NCBI GenBank assembly: GCA_026004195.1
Contig: BPIQ01000001.1
Location: 124,001 to 188,000 of the forward strand
Direction of reading: 5' to 3'
Length of the DNA stretch: 64,000 nt
Source of the DNA: Candidatus Binatia bacterium
GTDB lineage: Bacteria; Desulfobacterota; Binatia; HRBIN30; BPIQ01
Part shown: positions 1-13,019 of the stretch, in pieces
Layout: every line of letters starts with the position of its first letter
Position numbering within the stretch: position 1 is the stretch's first letter
Program-made: the position numbers and the translations under genes
The notes under the pieces: model-generated
The model's input: the letters and a program-made list of their open reading frames with translations, nothing else
What the model was told of the DNA's origin: nothing
The model's database searches: none

Positions 1-3000
1 GCACGCGACGTCGTGGAAATACTCTTCGACGAGCGTGCCACCGGGGATCGAGGGGCAGGCCTGGGACGAAGGGCAAATTCTCTCGCCGCTCCAGCTGTCG
101 TCCGAAAAGGTATAACGGCAGTGAAGCCGACCGAGCTCGTCGTAGCACATCTCGACGTGGCGACCGGGCTCGGGGTCGTCCTGGTACACAGGGTTCCCGA
201 CGACGTCGAACTCGTAACGCCACACACCGGAGTTGGGGTCCGAAAGTTCGATGCGCCGGCCGAGGGAGTCGTAGCTGAAGCTCGTCGTGAAGGCCGTACC
301 GTCTTCCGCGTAGGTCGTGACCGAGAGGAGTCGATCGAGTCCGTCGTACGCATAGCGGACGTGCGAGCGGAGGCCGGTGGCATCCATGGGGCCGTCGTAT
401 TCTTTCGTTTCGAGGAGCCGCCCCAGAGCGTCGTAGAAGTTCTCGGTTCGGCGACCTGCCCCGCTCACGTTCGTTCTCTTGCCGTCGTCATAGGCCGTCG
501 CGTTCTCGTCGCGGAAGAAAACCCGTCCGGCGACGGAGTAGTCCCAGGTCCGGTACGTGCCGTTGGGATGGGTACGCTTCGACTCGCGGTCCAGTGCGTC
601 GTATTCGAACTCCGTCGTCTTCTGCGTTCCGGGGGGCGGGTACCAGAAATCGACGGGCTGTGTCGTTTCGTACGGTACCGTCCGGCTCCGAATTCGGCCG
701 GCCTCGTCGAACTTGACGGCGTCGGAGACGACGACCGTAGCGGCTCCGTCGACCACGTCGTCTCGTCTTCGCTGGAGTTCGCGCCCGACGCTGTCGAAGA
801 AGACCACCTCCCGCCGGTAGCCGTAGGGCTCCCGTACATGTGTTTCGATGCGGCTCGGCATGGGTGCGGACCCGAACACGTAGGTGAACTTGCGCCAGGG
901 TTCGGGGTCGATTGCGGGCACGCGCACGATGCTCGCAAGGCGCCCGAAGCTGTCGTAGTCGTACGACGTGGTCGCGCCGTTGGCATCCACGAGCTCCGAG
1001 ATCCGTCCCCAACGGAGGTCGTAGGTGGTTCCCTGCTGGTGGCCGAGCGGGTCGGTGACGGTGCACGGGTAGAGACCCAGGTTGCACGACCAGTCGACGG
1101 TGGTCGTGTATCCTCTCGGGTCGGTCCGGGAAACGAGAAGACCGGCCGCGTCGTAGACCGAGTCGGTCGAAACCCAGACACCCCTCGTGTCGAGCCAGTC
1201 TTCGATCCGCGTCGGGTTGCCGCGGCTGTCGTAGGTGAAGCGGCGCGAAGCGAGACCCGCGCGATGGATCTGGGCGGGACGGTCGACGATGTAGGACCCG
1301 AGGTCGTACGAGTAGGACGCAGAGGTCGTCCGCACCGGCTGTCCGTCGGCGCTTTCCTGGACGAGGACCGGGTTGGCGAACTCGTCGTAAAGAAAAGCTC
1401 GCGAGAGGGTCTGCGAGCTCGTGCCGTCGGTTCCGTACCGAGTTTCGGAGCGGCTCGAGAGCGTCACCTGGCGTCTTCCGTCGGGGAGCGTCGGCGCTTG
1501 CCAGGTGAAGACCTCCTCGACAAGAAGGCTTCCCGTCGTGGCGTCGACGACCCTTCGTCGTGCGGGCTTGCGGCGGTACGGCCGCGCCTGGGCTCGAGAC
1601 GAGGGGTCGAAGGGGTCGGCGGCTTGCCGGAATTCCGTTTCCGTGCGGCGGCCTCGCTGCGGGTCTACTTCGACCGTCCAGCGGAAGCCCCGGAATTCCC
1701 GCTCCTCGGGGTCGTAGGCGGGTCCGGAATAGCGGAATTCCGTGAGGAAGTCGTAGCCCTCCCCTATGGCCGTGTCCGCGTAGCCTGTTCGCAGGTAGAC
1801 CGACTCCACGACGCGGACGGGAAATGGCGCGTAAACCGGCTTTTCGGCCGCCGGGCTACACGCGGCCCCGCCGCACTCCTGGGCCGATTCGCAGGGTTTT
1901 CCGTCGAGGGGCCCGCCGTCGCAGACGAGCCCTTCGGCACGGAACACCCCGGCCGCCTTGTAGCGGATCTCGTAGACGGCGCCGAATCCATTGTGGACCT
2001 CGACGAGTTCGTTGGAGCGTCCGCCGTCCGAAGAGTGGCGGACGATCCACGTCGAGGGACTCTGCGCGTAAAGCCAGTCCGGAAAGCCGTCGCTATTCAG
2101 GTCGAAAAGGCGTGTCTTCGGTTTGTGGTGGTAGCAACTCCCGCCCTCGAGAGGCACTCCCTTCCACCACTCGATCCAGTTTCCGGGTGCGCCAGGAAAC
2201 GGGTCGACGCCCGTCCACGTCACGGCAGCAGAAAGGCCTTCCCCGGTGTTGAAGTAGACCTGCCAGTTGCCTCCCGGCGATTCGACGTAATCGAGCCTTC
2301 CATCCCCGTTCATGTCGAAGAGCTGTCCGTCGACGTACGCGTCTTCGATGCAGGGATCCTGGGAGCCACTTCGCCATACCGCCCCGTGGTTCTTCCGGGG
2401 ATGGTCCAGGTTCTCGCCGCAGGTTCGAGGCCCGCGCCCGTGTTCAGGTGGACGTACCACACGGGCGAGTCCTCGGGGGTGATCACCTGGTCGACGAGCC
2501 CGTCGCCGTTGATGTCGTGCCAGCCCAGTCGCGTGAAGACAGAAGACACTGCCCCAGGGAACCGGTACCTGCGAGAACCCCGCCCCGTCGTTGAACAACG
2601 CCACGCAGGAATCTCTCCGAGCCCCCGACGCACCAGAGACGGTCGGGCCGGCTGTCTCCGTTCAAGTCGACGGTGACGACTTCGCTGCTGGGAAAATCGA
2701 GAAATCCGGCCGAGATCGGAGAGCCCCCGGGCGGAGTCGGGGACAACCACTGGTACAAGGCCCCTCCGCTCGGCACGTCGAAGAGGACTTCCCAGTAGCA
2801 GGGACCGGGATCGTAGTCGCACCCCGTGTAGAGCGCATCGATGAGAAAGTCGCCGTCGAGGTCGAGGTGAGCCACGAAGAACTGCGAGCGGAGCCAGTAG
2901 CTCGAGCTCGAGCTATCGTGAACGGGGAAAAGGTCCGAGAGGTCGGTCTCGGTGCCGTAGTCGAAGTACGTACCACGGTTGTGCTTGACCTCCAGCGAAG

Positions 3001-4268
3001 CGCGGAAGCCCGTTCGGGACCTCCGGGTCTCCGGAAGTGCTGGCGACGATGTCCGGAAGACCGTCGCGCGTCCACGTCGACGACGTCCTGGTAAAGCTGG
3101 TTGTACGTAGCTCGTAGAGCTGCACGTAACCGCTCCAGCCCCCCTGAACCGGCAGGCTCACGTCTTCCCCGAACCCGGTCGGCCCGTCGGCGTAGACGAA
3201 GGTCGACGGAGGGTACGCGAGGCCGCCCGGCTCCTCGGGCGTCGGTGCCCCGAAGGCACGCACGCGGACCAGACGCGTCGTGCCCACGTACGGTGCCTGT
3301 TCGTACTCGAACTCGTACCGGCGAACCGTTTCTCCCAGCGCCCGCACGACGATCTCGGAGGGTCGGACGGAGCGGTAGAACTCGAATCCGAAGAGATACG
3401 ACGGGGGCCGGTCCGGCCGGTCTTCGTAGAGGACTTCGATCTCGTAGACATGGGCGTAGCCCGCCCCGGGGTTCGCTCCCCACTGGACGCGCGTGGGATA
3501 GAGCGCTCGGTTGAGCGGAAACTCGAGACCGTGGGTCCCGTAGCTATAGTCGACGACGTTGCCATTGGGGTCTTCGATGCGGACGAGTCCCCAGGAAAAC
3601 GTTCCACCGGCCTGCGAGACGTCGAAGCCCGAGCGCGTTTCGGGGCCCCCGGCGCCGAAGACGAAGCGGACGCCGGTTTTCTGCGTCACCACCCAGGTGT
3701 TCGAAGCAGGATCGAACGCGACCCGCCAGAACCGCTCCTCCGCCGTGGAGCCGAACAGGTGACCTCCGGGCCCCGTTCCGAGGTAGTGGTCGAGCGAGAC
3801 CTGCTCACCGCCGATCTGGAGCACGTACTCGCCGGGAACCCCCACGCCGTCTCCGGGTACGGGGTAGCGGAAAGGGTCGGAGGGATTTTTCTGATAGAGA
3901 AACGGAACGCCTTCTTTCGTGGAGCGTTTGATGCAGCCCACGAGGAGGTCCCAGCCAGCACCGAGAAGGCCGTCTTCCCGATGGCTACTGTAGGAGGGGT
4001 CGAAAAGCGGGTTCGCCTCTCCGCGCCCCGGAGGCATGTAGATGGGGATGCTGACGGCCGCCGTTCCCGTGGCACCGAGGACACGGGGGGCGGTGGCCAG
4101 ACCCACGAACGCCTGGTCCGATGGTTCGTCGGCCGGCGTTCGGGAGAGGACGTCGACGAAGGTCGAGTAGTCGCGGATTTCCGGAGTTTCGGGCCCCGGT
4201 TGTCCCCAGGCGAGTCCCGCGAGGGCGACCAGGGCCACGAAGGTTCCTGCGAGCTTCCTTGCTCCCAT
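1..4268 (-). pseudogene. SpvB/Tc-toxin-like FG-GAP and RHS/YD-repeat secreted protein, frameshifted, C-terminus outside window
   Basis: More than 1,400 codons are visible. The start is ATG with AAGGAGGGAG five bases upstream and a signal peptide ending near GLAWG-Q. Residues about 40-400 match the SpvB/TcB N-terminal domain (PIYMPPGRGEANP, GAGWDLL). Then come FG-GAP/VCBS-type calcium loops (DGLPDIV, DLDGDFLIDAL, DLNGDSRPDRL, DINGDGLVDQV, DMNGDGRLDYV, DLNSDGFPDWL), followed by YD/RHS repeats to the window edge (YDALGRLLETKEYDG, YDSLGRRIELSD). The reading frame changes about five times between roughly 3110 and 2390 (near 3110, 3080, 3010, 2620 and 2390), in both directions; outside that stretch it is open. 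This could be gene decay or indel errors in the assembly. The family includes insecticidal toxin-complex B subunits and polymorphic toxins. The variable C-terminal payload, if any, lies outside, so toxicity is not shown. Confidence 0.78.
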
Positions 4269-4866
4269 CGTTTCTCCCTCCTTGGAATCCGTCTCCCCGA
4301 CGCCGAACGTTCACCGATGCCGTTCGAGCCGAGGAGGCACCTGTTTGGGCCATTGCGGCTCGCAAGCGGCGTGCCCGAAAGGGCGGGACGCGGGTTGAGC
4401 GAAGAAGAGGCCTCGATCGGACCGGGAAGGCTTTCCGGTCCCGACGATGCCGTAGCAAGAAGCGCAACGCCCACGGCAAAAAGCGCAACCGGTGTACTCG
4501 TTTCGAGTACGAGCGAGCCACGAAAAAACCCGAACCCGCTCCGGGGGGCGAAGAGTTCGCTGGCGGCGTGTGCCCGGAGATGTGGAACGCAAACCGGGCG
4601 CGGCGTTCTTTTTCTCGATTTTCGCGAAGGGGGTCCATCGTGCCGACGGCTGCGAAGCCCTGTTTGCCGAAAGGAGCACGCGAGGGGCCTATTGCGGGGG
4701 TGACCGTCGAGGGGTCGAGGACTCCGAGCCTTCGACAGGAGCCGGGGGGTCCTGTACGTTTTGCTTCGTCGGGACGCTCCGCACCCCGCAGTCGTGAGGG
4801 AGTTCGGTGGGTCCGGAGAAGTCCCGGCAGCCTTCGACGCAACAACCACGAGGAGCCTTCGCCCGG
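4269..4866. other. Intergenic region between the RHS gene and rsmI
   Basis: No convincing coding frame on either strand. It separates two divergently transcribed genes, so promoters for both must lie here. It contains two 14-base direct repeats and a palindrome (listed separately) and an imperfect hairpin, GACCGG...CCGGTC, near 4430-4445. Confidence 0.6.
4455..4510. promoter_or_regulatory. Operator-like direct repeats plus palindrome upstream of the RHS gene
   Basis: GCAAGAAGCGCAAC at 4455 recurs as GCAAAAAGCGCAAC at 4476, a period of 21 bp (two helical turns). Four bases after the second copy comes a perfect palindrome, GTACTCG-TTT-CGAGTAC, at 4494-4510. The arrangement is typical of a regulator-binding site. 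It lies about 190-240 bp upstream of the RHS start codon and about 360 bp from rsmI, so the RHS gene is the likelier target. The regulator is unknown. Confidence 0.4.
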
Positions 4867-5715
4867 ATGCCCGGAAAGCTCTACGTCGTCGCCACTCCGA
4901 TCGGAAATCTCGAGGATCTCTCCCCGCGTGCCGCCCGCGTGCTCGCCGAGGTCTCGCTCGTCGCGGCAGAAGACACGCGGAGGACCCGGAAGCTTTTCGC
5001 CCGCTACGGGATCCGGACGCCGATGGTAAGCTGTCACGAGAACAACGAAGCCGAACGGGCTCGCGAAATCGTGGCGCGGCTTCGTGAGGGCCGGGACGTG
5101 GCGCTGGTGTCGGACGCGGGCACGCCCGGGATCGCCGACCCGGGGGCGCGTGTCGTGCGTGCCGCCGCGGAGGCGGGGGCCGAGATCGTTCCGGTCCCGG
5201 GACCTTCGGCCGTGGCCGCGGCTCTCAGCGTCTCGGGCTTTCGGTGTGACCGCTTCGTTTTCGAGGGCTTTCTCCCGGCCGGCCGCACGGCACGGCGAGA
5301 GCGTCTTCTCGAGCTTCGCGAGGAGCCGCGCACGCTGGTTTTCTTCGAGGCGCCTCACCGCGCGGAGGCGTTTTTCGGCGACCTGGCCCGGATTTTCGGT
5401 GGAGAACGAAAAGCCGTCGTCCTGAGAGAAGGGACGAAGCTCCACGAGACCGTCCTGCGAGGAACGCTCGGGGAGCTCGCCGCCCGGGCTTCCGAGCTCG
5501 CACGAGGCGAGCTCACGGTCGTGGTCGAGGGTTACGAAGAACGTGCCGGACAGCGCGGCGGGTTCACCACGGAAATCGACGCCGAAATCGACCGGCTGCT
5601 TTCCGAGGGGAAGAAGACTCGAGAGATCGCCGAGGAGGTGGCCGCGCGCTTCGGTCTTTCGCGGCGCTCGGTCTACCGACGGGTTCTCGCTCGGAGTTCG
5701 TCGGTAGCGGGGTAA
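4867..5715 (+). CDS. rsmI: 16S rRNA (cytidine(1402)-2'-O)-methyltransferase RsmI
   Basis: 282 residues. The protein begins MPGKLYVVATPIGNLEDL, the hallmark N-terminus of RsmI, which 2'-O-methylates C1402 in the decoding centre of 16S rRNA using SAM. Family motifs follow: AEDTRRTRKLF, SDAGTPGIADPG, PVPGPSAVAAALSVSG and FEGFLP. The C-terminal tail, TREIAEEVAARFGLSRRSVYR, is the small helix-turn-helix-like extension usual in this family. The frame stays open 60 bases upstream, but homology starts at this ATG, which has GAGGAG about 13 bases before it. It is a single-gene unit facing the ligA/acylphosphatase pair. Confidence 0.95.
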   Translation: MPGKLYVVATPIGNLEDLSPRAARVLAEVSLVAAEDTRRTRKLFARYGIRTPMVSCHENNEAERAREIVARLREGRDVALVSDAGTPGIADPGARVVRAAAEAGAEIVPVPGPSAVAAALSVSGFRCDRFVFEGFLPAGRTARRERLLELREEPRTLVFFEAPHRAEAFFGDLARIFGGERKAVVLREGTKLHETVLRGTLGELAARASELARGELTVVVEGYEERAGQRGGFTTEIDAEIDRLLSEGKKTREIAEEVAARFGLSRRSVYRRVLARSSSVAG

Positions 5716-6085
5716 TTCTCGCGGCTTTTCCCGCCGTGCCGGCGTCCCTCGGAGCGGTGCGCGCCCCGTTCGGGGCCGGAGGAGTTCCGCCGGTCGCGGG
5801 CCCCGCGAACATACTTCCGCCCCGAAAGCGGTGCACCCAGTACGCTCCGTAGGTGCGCGGAAACGTTGCTGCAAGGACGAATCTCCCCGCAAAAAACGGT
5901 ACGGAGCGGGGCGCGGTCCTGCCGGGCGAAGTTGCTCCCACGCTTTTCCGCTCCCCGGCGGCAGTTCATCCGGCGGGACCCGGGGGGAGAGAAGGCGCGG
6001 AAGCTCTCCCGTTGGCTTCCCGCTTGTCCCGGGGCGCCTTCGGTCCCCCACTCCCGCCTTCGGGGTTCCCCTTTCCCGCTTTCGG
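5716..6085. other. Convergent intergenic region between rsmI and the acylphosphatase gene
   Basis: No coding frame supported. It holds several short inverted repeats: CCCCG-TT-CGGGG near 5764, and GCTCCGTA (5844-5851) matched by TACGGAGC (5900-5907). It probably contains terminators for both converging genes, but none has a clear T-tract. Confidence 0.5.
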
Positions 6086-8523
<2,438 letters not shown>

Positions 8524-8541
8524 TCAAAGGAAAATTTTCGA

Positions 8542-8590
8542 TTTTTCTCCGCTTTTACACTTGACGAAAGGTACCGTTCCGCCGCATAGA
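8542..8590 (+). promoter_or_regulatory. Sigma-70-type promoter with T-rich upstream element, for the repeat lipoprotein gene
   Basis: TTGACG at 8561-8566, with GCATAG or CATAGA 17-18 bases later. Immediately upstream are a T-run, CCGCTTTT and CAC. The block from the T-run to the -35 is almost identical (one indel, one substitution) to the block before TTGACA at 42891, upstream of the secreted paralog operon. Confidence 0.55.
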
Positions 8591-8651
8591 AAGGGGGCCG
8601 GAAAAGGGCCCGAGGTTCGTGCGACGGGCGGAGCGAGGCCGAGGGGTGAGA

Positions 8652-11303
8652 ATGAAAGGAAGCGGCATTCGGTTTTTGGTTGCGGTGGTGGGGACGTTCG
8701 CGAGCCTTCTCCTCGCAGGGTGCGGGGACGAGGGCGGGCGGGAGGACCTCGGAAGTGTCGGAGTCACGATTGCGGGGGCCCCTCCGGTCGCGCGAAGCGT
8801 CCGCGTGGACGTGGGCGAGTTCGCTAGCGCGTGTTTTGCCATCGACGACCCGGACAAGACGGTTTTCGACGTCCCGGCCGGATTCACCTCCGTTCAGGCT
8901 TTCGCTTTCGACGGAACGGACTGCACGGGCCTTCTCCTCGCGCAGAGCGCGCCGCAAGAAATCGCCGTGAATCCGCGAGAGACGACGGTGGTGAGGCTCG
9001 TTCTCGAGCCGGTCGTCCGGCCTTCGCCGACGCCCACCTCCACGGCAACCTCGACCTCCACGGTCACGGCGACGCCTACGCGAACCCGCACCCCGACCGT
9101 CCCACCGACCGGGACGTTCACGCCGAGTCCGACACCTTCGGTGACGGTGACGCCGAGCGCGACGGCCACTGCCTCGCCCACGCCGAGCGTTACCGCGACT
9201 TCGACGGAAACTCCGACTCACACGGCAACACCCACCGGCACGCCCACGGGAACTCCCACGGCGACCGAAGAGCCTACGCCGACACCGAGCGAAACCCCGA
9301 CCGAGACACCGACGCTCACGCCGACGCCGGAGCCCACCGAAACGCCGACGGAAGTGCCCACGACGACGCCGACGGAGACGGCCACCGAGGTTCCAACCCT
9401 GACTCCGACCGCCACGGCGACCGAAGTGCCGACGTCGACGCCGACGGGGACAGCCACGGAGGTACCGACGTTCACTCCGACCGACACACCGACGGCCGAG
9501 CCTACGGCCACTCCGACGGACACGCCCACGGAAGGACCGACCTTCACGCCCACGGACACACCGACGGAAGGCCCCACGCTGACGCCGACGGACACGCCGA
9601 CCGAGGGGCCGACGTTGACGCCGACGGGGACTCCGACCGACACACCGACGGCCGAGCCCACGGCCACTCCGACGGACACACCCACGGAAGGACCGACCTT
9701 CACGCCCACGGACACACCGACGGAAGGCCCCACGCCGACGCCGACGGACACGCCGACCGAGGGGCCGACGTTGACGCCGACGGGGACTCCGACCGACACA
9801 CCGACGGCCGAGCCCACGGCCACTCCGACGGATACACCCACGGAAGGACCGACCTTCACGCCCACGGACACACCGACGGAAGGGCCGACGCCGACACCGA
9901 CGGACACGCCGACCGAGGGGCCGACGTTGACGCCGACGGGGACTCCGACCGACACACCGACGGCCGAGCCCACGGCCACTCCGACGGACACACCGACGGA
10001 AGGCCCCACGCCGACGCCGACGGACACGCCGACCGAGGGGCCGACCTCGACGGCGACTCAGACACCGACGGAGACGCCGAGCGGAACCCCGACGGAGACC
10101 CCCACGCAAACTCCGACCGAGTCTCCGACCTCGACGGCCACCCTGACGCCCACCGACACCCCGACTTCGACCCCGTCGCAGACTCCCACCGTGACGCTTA
10201 CGCCTACGCAGAGTCCCACGGACACGCCCACCGTGACACCCACCGAAACGCCCACGGACACTCCGACGGCTACGCCGTCGAACACACCGACCGAGCCTCC
10301 CACGGCAACGCCCACCGACACGGCGACCGTGCCTCCGACCCCGACGCCTACCGCCACGGCTTCGGCGACGCCGACCCTCACGCCGAGTTCGACTCCGACC
10401 GCCGAGCCCACGGTTTGCGAGCCGACACCGCGGCCGGAAACCCTTTTCTACGTAGACGCCGTCAACGGAGACGACTCCAATCCCGGGACGAGTCCGCTCG
10501 CACCGTTCCGAAGCCTGAGCCACGCGTTGTGCGTCACCGGACCGGGCAAGCGGCTTTTCGTCGCCGCGGGGACGTACTCGGCGGAAACGACAGGCGAGGT
10601 CTTTCCGCTGATCGTCCGGGGACACGCCGTCGAAGGCAGGCCCGACGGAGGGGCGGTCACCGTCATCGGACTCGGGCCGAGTGCGGACGGAGACGTGACC
10701 TTCCTCGTCGAGCCCGCGGGGAGTCTCAACCAGCTCAAGGACCTCGAGATCGTGTCGCCGTCCTCGGGAGCGGGCACGGGAATCCTCGTGCGCGACGGTG
10801 CCACGTCGAGCGACACCCTCGTGCAGGGTGTCGGGGTCTCCGACTTCGGGACGGGGCTCGTGGCCACGGGCGGTGCGAAGCTCGTGAGCGTGAGCAGCGG
10901 CGATTTTGTGGGGAACGGCACGGGTATCCGGACCGAAGGGAACGTGCTCGCTCAGCTCACGGCCAACCGTATCGAGAACGGTGGCTCCGGCCTGCGCATC
11001 CTCGGTAGCTCGGTCGTCCAGGTCCGGAGCAACACGATTCGGGATAACTCCGCCCAGAACGTGGAAGTCGAAAGTTCGGGTGCCGACCTCGGTGCCGTCG
11101 GCGCTCCGGGGAACAACACCATCCAGGGTGCCGGGGGCGTCAACATCTGGAACCGGAGCGGCGGGACCGTTCCGGCCGTGGGGAACACGCTCGATGCCGG
11201 CCGCCTCACGGACCAGGCGAACGAGGACGAAACGGACCCGGCCCACAACATCGCCAACGAGCCGGGTGGCTGCATCGAGCTGAGCGGCAGTGACTGCCCG
11301 TGA
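8652..11303 (+). CDS. Lipoprotein with long Thr/Pro tandem repeats and a C-terminal beta-helix (DUF1565-like) domain
   Basis: 883 residues. The start chosen is ATG with GAGGGG upstream, giving a lipoprotein signal peptide with lipobox LLAG-C24. Residues about 25-125 form a small globular domain. About 125-590 is almost pure PTxTPT repeat ([17 protein letters not shown]), including near-identical 52-residue units. From [21 protein letters not shown] onward it is a DUF1565/pectate-lyase-like right-handed beta-helix ([29 protein letters not shown]), a fold common in surface carbohydrate-binding or adhesive proteins. The repeat is probably a rigid stalk lifting the beta-helix off the cell. The next gene, 22 bp on, encodes a TPR/beta-barrel outer-membrane protein, suggesting surface export. 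Confidence 0.8.
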   Translation: MKGSGIRFLVAVVGTFASLLLAGCGDEGGREDLGSVGVTIAGAPPVARSVRVDVGEFASACFAIDDPDKTVFDVPAGFTSVQAFAFDGTDCTGLLLAQSAPQEIAVNPRETTVVRLVLEPVVRPSPTPTSTATSTSTVTATPTRTRTPTVPPTGTFTPSPTPSVTVTPSATATASPTPSVTATSTETPTHTATPTGTPTGTPTATEEPTPTPSETPTETPTLTPTPEPTETPTEVPTTTPTETATEVPTLTPTATATEVPTSTPTGTATEVPTFTPTDTPTAEPTATPTDTPTEGPTFTPTDTPTEGPTLTPTDTPTEGPTLTPTGTPTDTPTAEPTATPTDTPTEGPTFTPTDTPTEGPTPTPTDTPTEGPTLTPTGTPTDTPTAEPTATPTDTPTEGPTFTPTDTPTEGPTPTPTDTPTEGPTLTPTGTPTDTPTAEPTATPTDTPTEGPTPTPTDTPTEGPTSTATQTPTETPSGTPTETPTQTPTESPTSTATLTPTDTPTSTPSQTPTVTLTPTQSPTDTPTVTPTETPTDTPTATPSNTPTEPPTATPTDTATVPPTPTPTATASATPTLTPSSTPTAEPTVCEPTPRPETLFYVDAVNGDDSNPGTSPLAPFRSLSHALCVTGPGKRLFVAAGTYSAETTGEVFPLIVRGHAVEGRPDGGAVTVIGLGPSADGDVTFLVEPAGSLNQLKDLEIVSPSSGAGTGILVRDGATSSDTLVQGVGVSDFGTGLVATGGAKLVSVSSGDFVGNGTGIRTEGNVLAQLTANRIENGGSGLRILGSSVVQVRSNTIRDNSAQNVEVESSGADLGAVGAPGNNTIQGAGGVNIWNRSGGTVPAVGNTLDAGRLTDQANEDETDPAHNIANEPGGCIELSGSDCP
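9491..10040 (+). repeat. 156-bp tandem repeat array inside the lipoprotein stalk
   Basis: The same unit starts at 9491, 9647, 9803 and 9959, exactly 156 bp (52 codons) apart; the last copy is partial. Copies differ by only a few bases, so the array expanded recently and copy number may vary between strains or be mis-assembled. Each unit is itself built of 12-18 bp PTDTP/PTEGP coding subunits. Confidence 0.9.
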
Positions 11304-11325
11304 GGTCGTCGATTCGGAGGGGGAA

Positions 11326-12900
11326 ATGCGGCGGTGGTGGATCCTGACGGTCGTCCAGCTGCTTTGCGTGGTGCCGTGGGTGCATGCGGCGGGCAGCTCG
11401 GAGCTCGAGTTCTCCCGCGCGCTCGCGGCTTATCGGCAGGGAGAGGACGAGAGAGCGGAGAGACTTTTCGGGGCCGTTCTCCAGGAGAGCCCCCGCCATG
11501 CCGGAGCGCTGTACTACCGCGGACTTCTCAGGCTGCGGCAAGGCAGGGTAGAGGAGGCGGCGAACGACCTGGCCGCCGCCTACGACATCCGGCCGGACCT
11601 GCCGGTCGCCTCCACGCTCGCGTTCGTGTACTTCCGCGCGGGCAACGCAAGGGAAGCGCGTCGCTGGCTCGCCCGCGTCTCCGAGGAAGACCCGAACGCG
11701 GGCCGTGCGGCACTGCTTGCGGCGACGCTCGCCCTGCGCGAGCGGGACTGGCAAGAGGCCGCCGCGCAGCTCGATCGGGCGGAAAAACTCGATCCCGAAC
11801 TGGTCGGGGAGGTGGCCTACCAGCGCGGGGTCTTGCTCCTTCGACAGGGGAGGAACGAGGAGGCACGAGCCGCTCTGGCCGCCGCGGCCGAATGGGGTTC
11901 GGAAGAAGTGGCGGGCGCGAGCCGAGCTCTTCTCGAGGAACGACCGGTAGCTCGGGAACCCTGTCCGGGTCGGAAGCGCTGGCGGCTCGGCGTCTGGACG
12001 GGCTTCGAGTACGACTCGAACCTGCTTCTCCAGGACGATCCGCCGAGCCGTGCCTCGACGCGCAATCCCGCGTCGCCCGCCCTCGTCGACATCGACAAGA
12101 GCGACGGTCGCTACGTCGTGGGTCTCGGAGGAGCGTTTTCTCTTGCCAGTACGGCGGCGGTCCGTGCCGAGGTGGGCTACGACTTCTACCAGAGCGTCCA
12201 CTTTCGCGCTTCCGAGCTCGACCTGCAGGGACACCGTGTCTACGTAGCGAGCGAGTTCCTGGACGGCGCCCTGACCCCGGGGCTCGACGGCCACTACGCC
12301 TTCTACCTGCTCGAGGACCGCACCTACTTCCAGGAACTTTCGGGCTCCCCCTTCCTCCTCTGGGACGAGCGCGGTCAGGGAGAGCTCGAGGTGTACTACC
12401 GGATCCGGGGCCGGGACTACCTCGGCGCCCCGTTCAACCCGTCGCGCGACGGCGTGAACCACGCCGTGGGGGCGCGACAGAGCTTTTTCCTCGGGCCCCG
12501 AGGAGAACGCTTCGACCTCTGGTACCAGTACGACCGCGAAGATCCGAAGAGCAACCGAAGCGGCCGCGAGTTCGAGCGGCAGTCGAACACGGTCGGGGCG
12601 TCGCTCGCGTGGCCGTTTCCCGGTGCTTTGTCGGTCGAGCTCGGTTACTGGTACCGGAACGACGATTACCTGAACGAGAGCACGAGAGGCCGGCGCTTTT
12701 CGATCTCGGGTGAGACGCGAACGAGCTCGGCCACGGAGAGGAACGACGACGTCCACACGCTGGTCGCTTCGGCCACTCGTCCGCTCTACGGTCCCGTGTG
12801 GCTCACGGTTGCCTACTGGGGCCAGATCGACGATTCCAACCTCGCGACGTTCGACTACGACCGGCACATCGTGTCGGTCACGCTGGGAGCGAGTTTCTGA
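11326..12900 (+). CDS. TPR-domain outer-membrane beta-barrel protein (Slam-like architecture)
   Basis: 524 residues. The start is ATG directly after GGAGGGGGAA, with a signal peptide ending WVHAA. Residues about 25-215 are TPR helices (FSRALAAYRQGEDERAERLFG, HAGALYYRGLLRLRQGRVEEA, EVAYQRGVLLLRQGRNEEA). The rest is a beta-barrel of alternating aromatic/polar strands beginning GVWTGFEYDSNLLL and ending HIVSVTLGASF, with the terminal Phe typical of Bam-inserted barrels. An N-terminal TPR plus C-terminal barrel is the layout of Slam proteins, which move lipoproteins to the surface, and a lipoprotein gene sits directly upstream. Membership of the Slam barrel family (DUF560) cannot be settled by eye; a generic porin-like TPR protein is the alternative. 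Confidence 0.75.
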   Translation: MRRWWILTVVQLLCVVPWVHAAGSSELEFSRALAAYRQGEDERAERLFGAVLQESPRHAGALYYRGLLRLRQGRVEEAANDLAAAYDIRPDLPVASTLAFVYFRAGNAREARRWLARVSEEDPNAGRAALLAATLALRERDWQEAAAQLDRAEKLDPELVGEVAYQRGVLLLRQGRNEEARAALAAAAEWGSEEVAGASRALLEERPVAREPCPGRKRWRLGVWTGFEYDSNLLLQDDPPSRASTRNPASPALVDIDKSDGRYVVGLGGAFSLASTAAVRAEVGYDFYQSVHFRASELDLQGHRVYVASEFLDGALTPGLDGHYAFYLLEDRTYFQELSGSPFLLWDERGQGELEVYYRIRGRDYLGAPFNPSRDGVNHAVGARQSFFLGPRGERFDLWYQYDREDPKSNRSGREFERQSNTVGASLAWPFPGALSVELGYWYRNDDYLNESTRGRRFSISGETRTSSATERNDDVHTLVASATRPLYGPVWLTVAYWGQIDDSNLATFDYDRHIVSVTLGASF

Positions 12901-13019
12901 AAGCAAGCAAGGGAACGATGGCCGGGTTTTCCACGGTCGGGCCTCGACGAGGAACCGGACGCCATCCGCGAAGGTTCGGCTCTGCGGAGACGGGCACGCT
13001 CCGTAGGAGGAGGGACGCG

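Noticed and set aside
13..2676. Long plus-strand open frame opposite the RHS gene
   Set aside because: It is the exact codon-antiphase complement of the YD-repeat coding frame; composition is Val/Arg-rich without domains or a ribosome-binding site. GC-rich coding DNA commonly opens this frame.
9218..10027. Minus-strand frame encoding Gly-Val-Ser-Val repeats, also at 40165-41853 and 48449-49780
   Set aside because: The complement of ACN-CCN repeats automatically reads as Val/Gly repeats; no start signals and the sense strand has a signal peptide and domains at both ends.
9020..10430. CRISPR-like regular repeats
   Set aside because: The units are in-frame Thr/Pro codons with no unique spacers, no dyad in the repeat and no cas genes.
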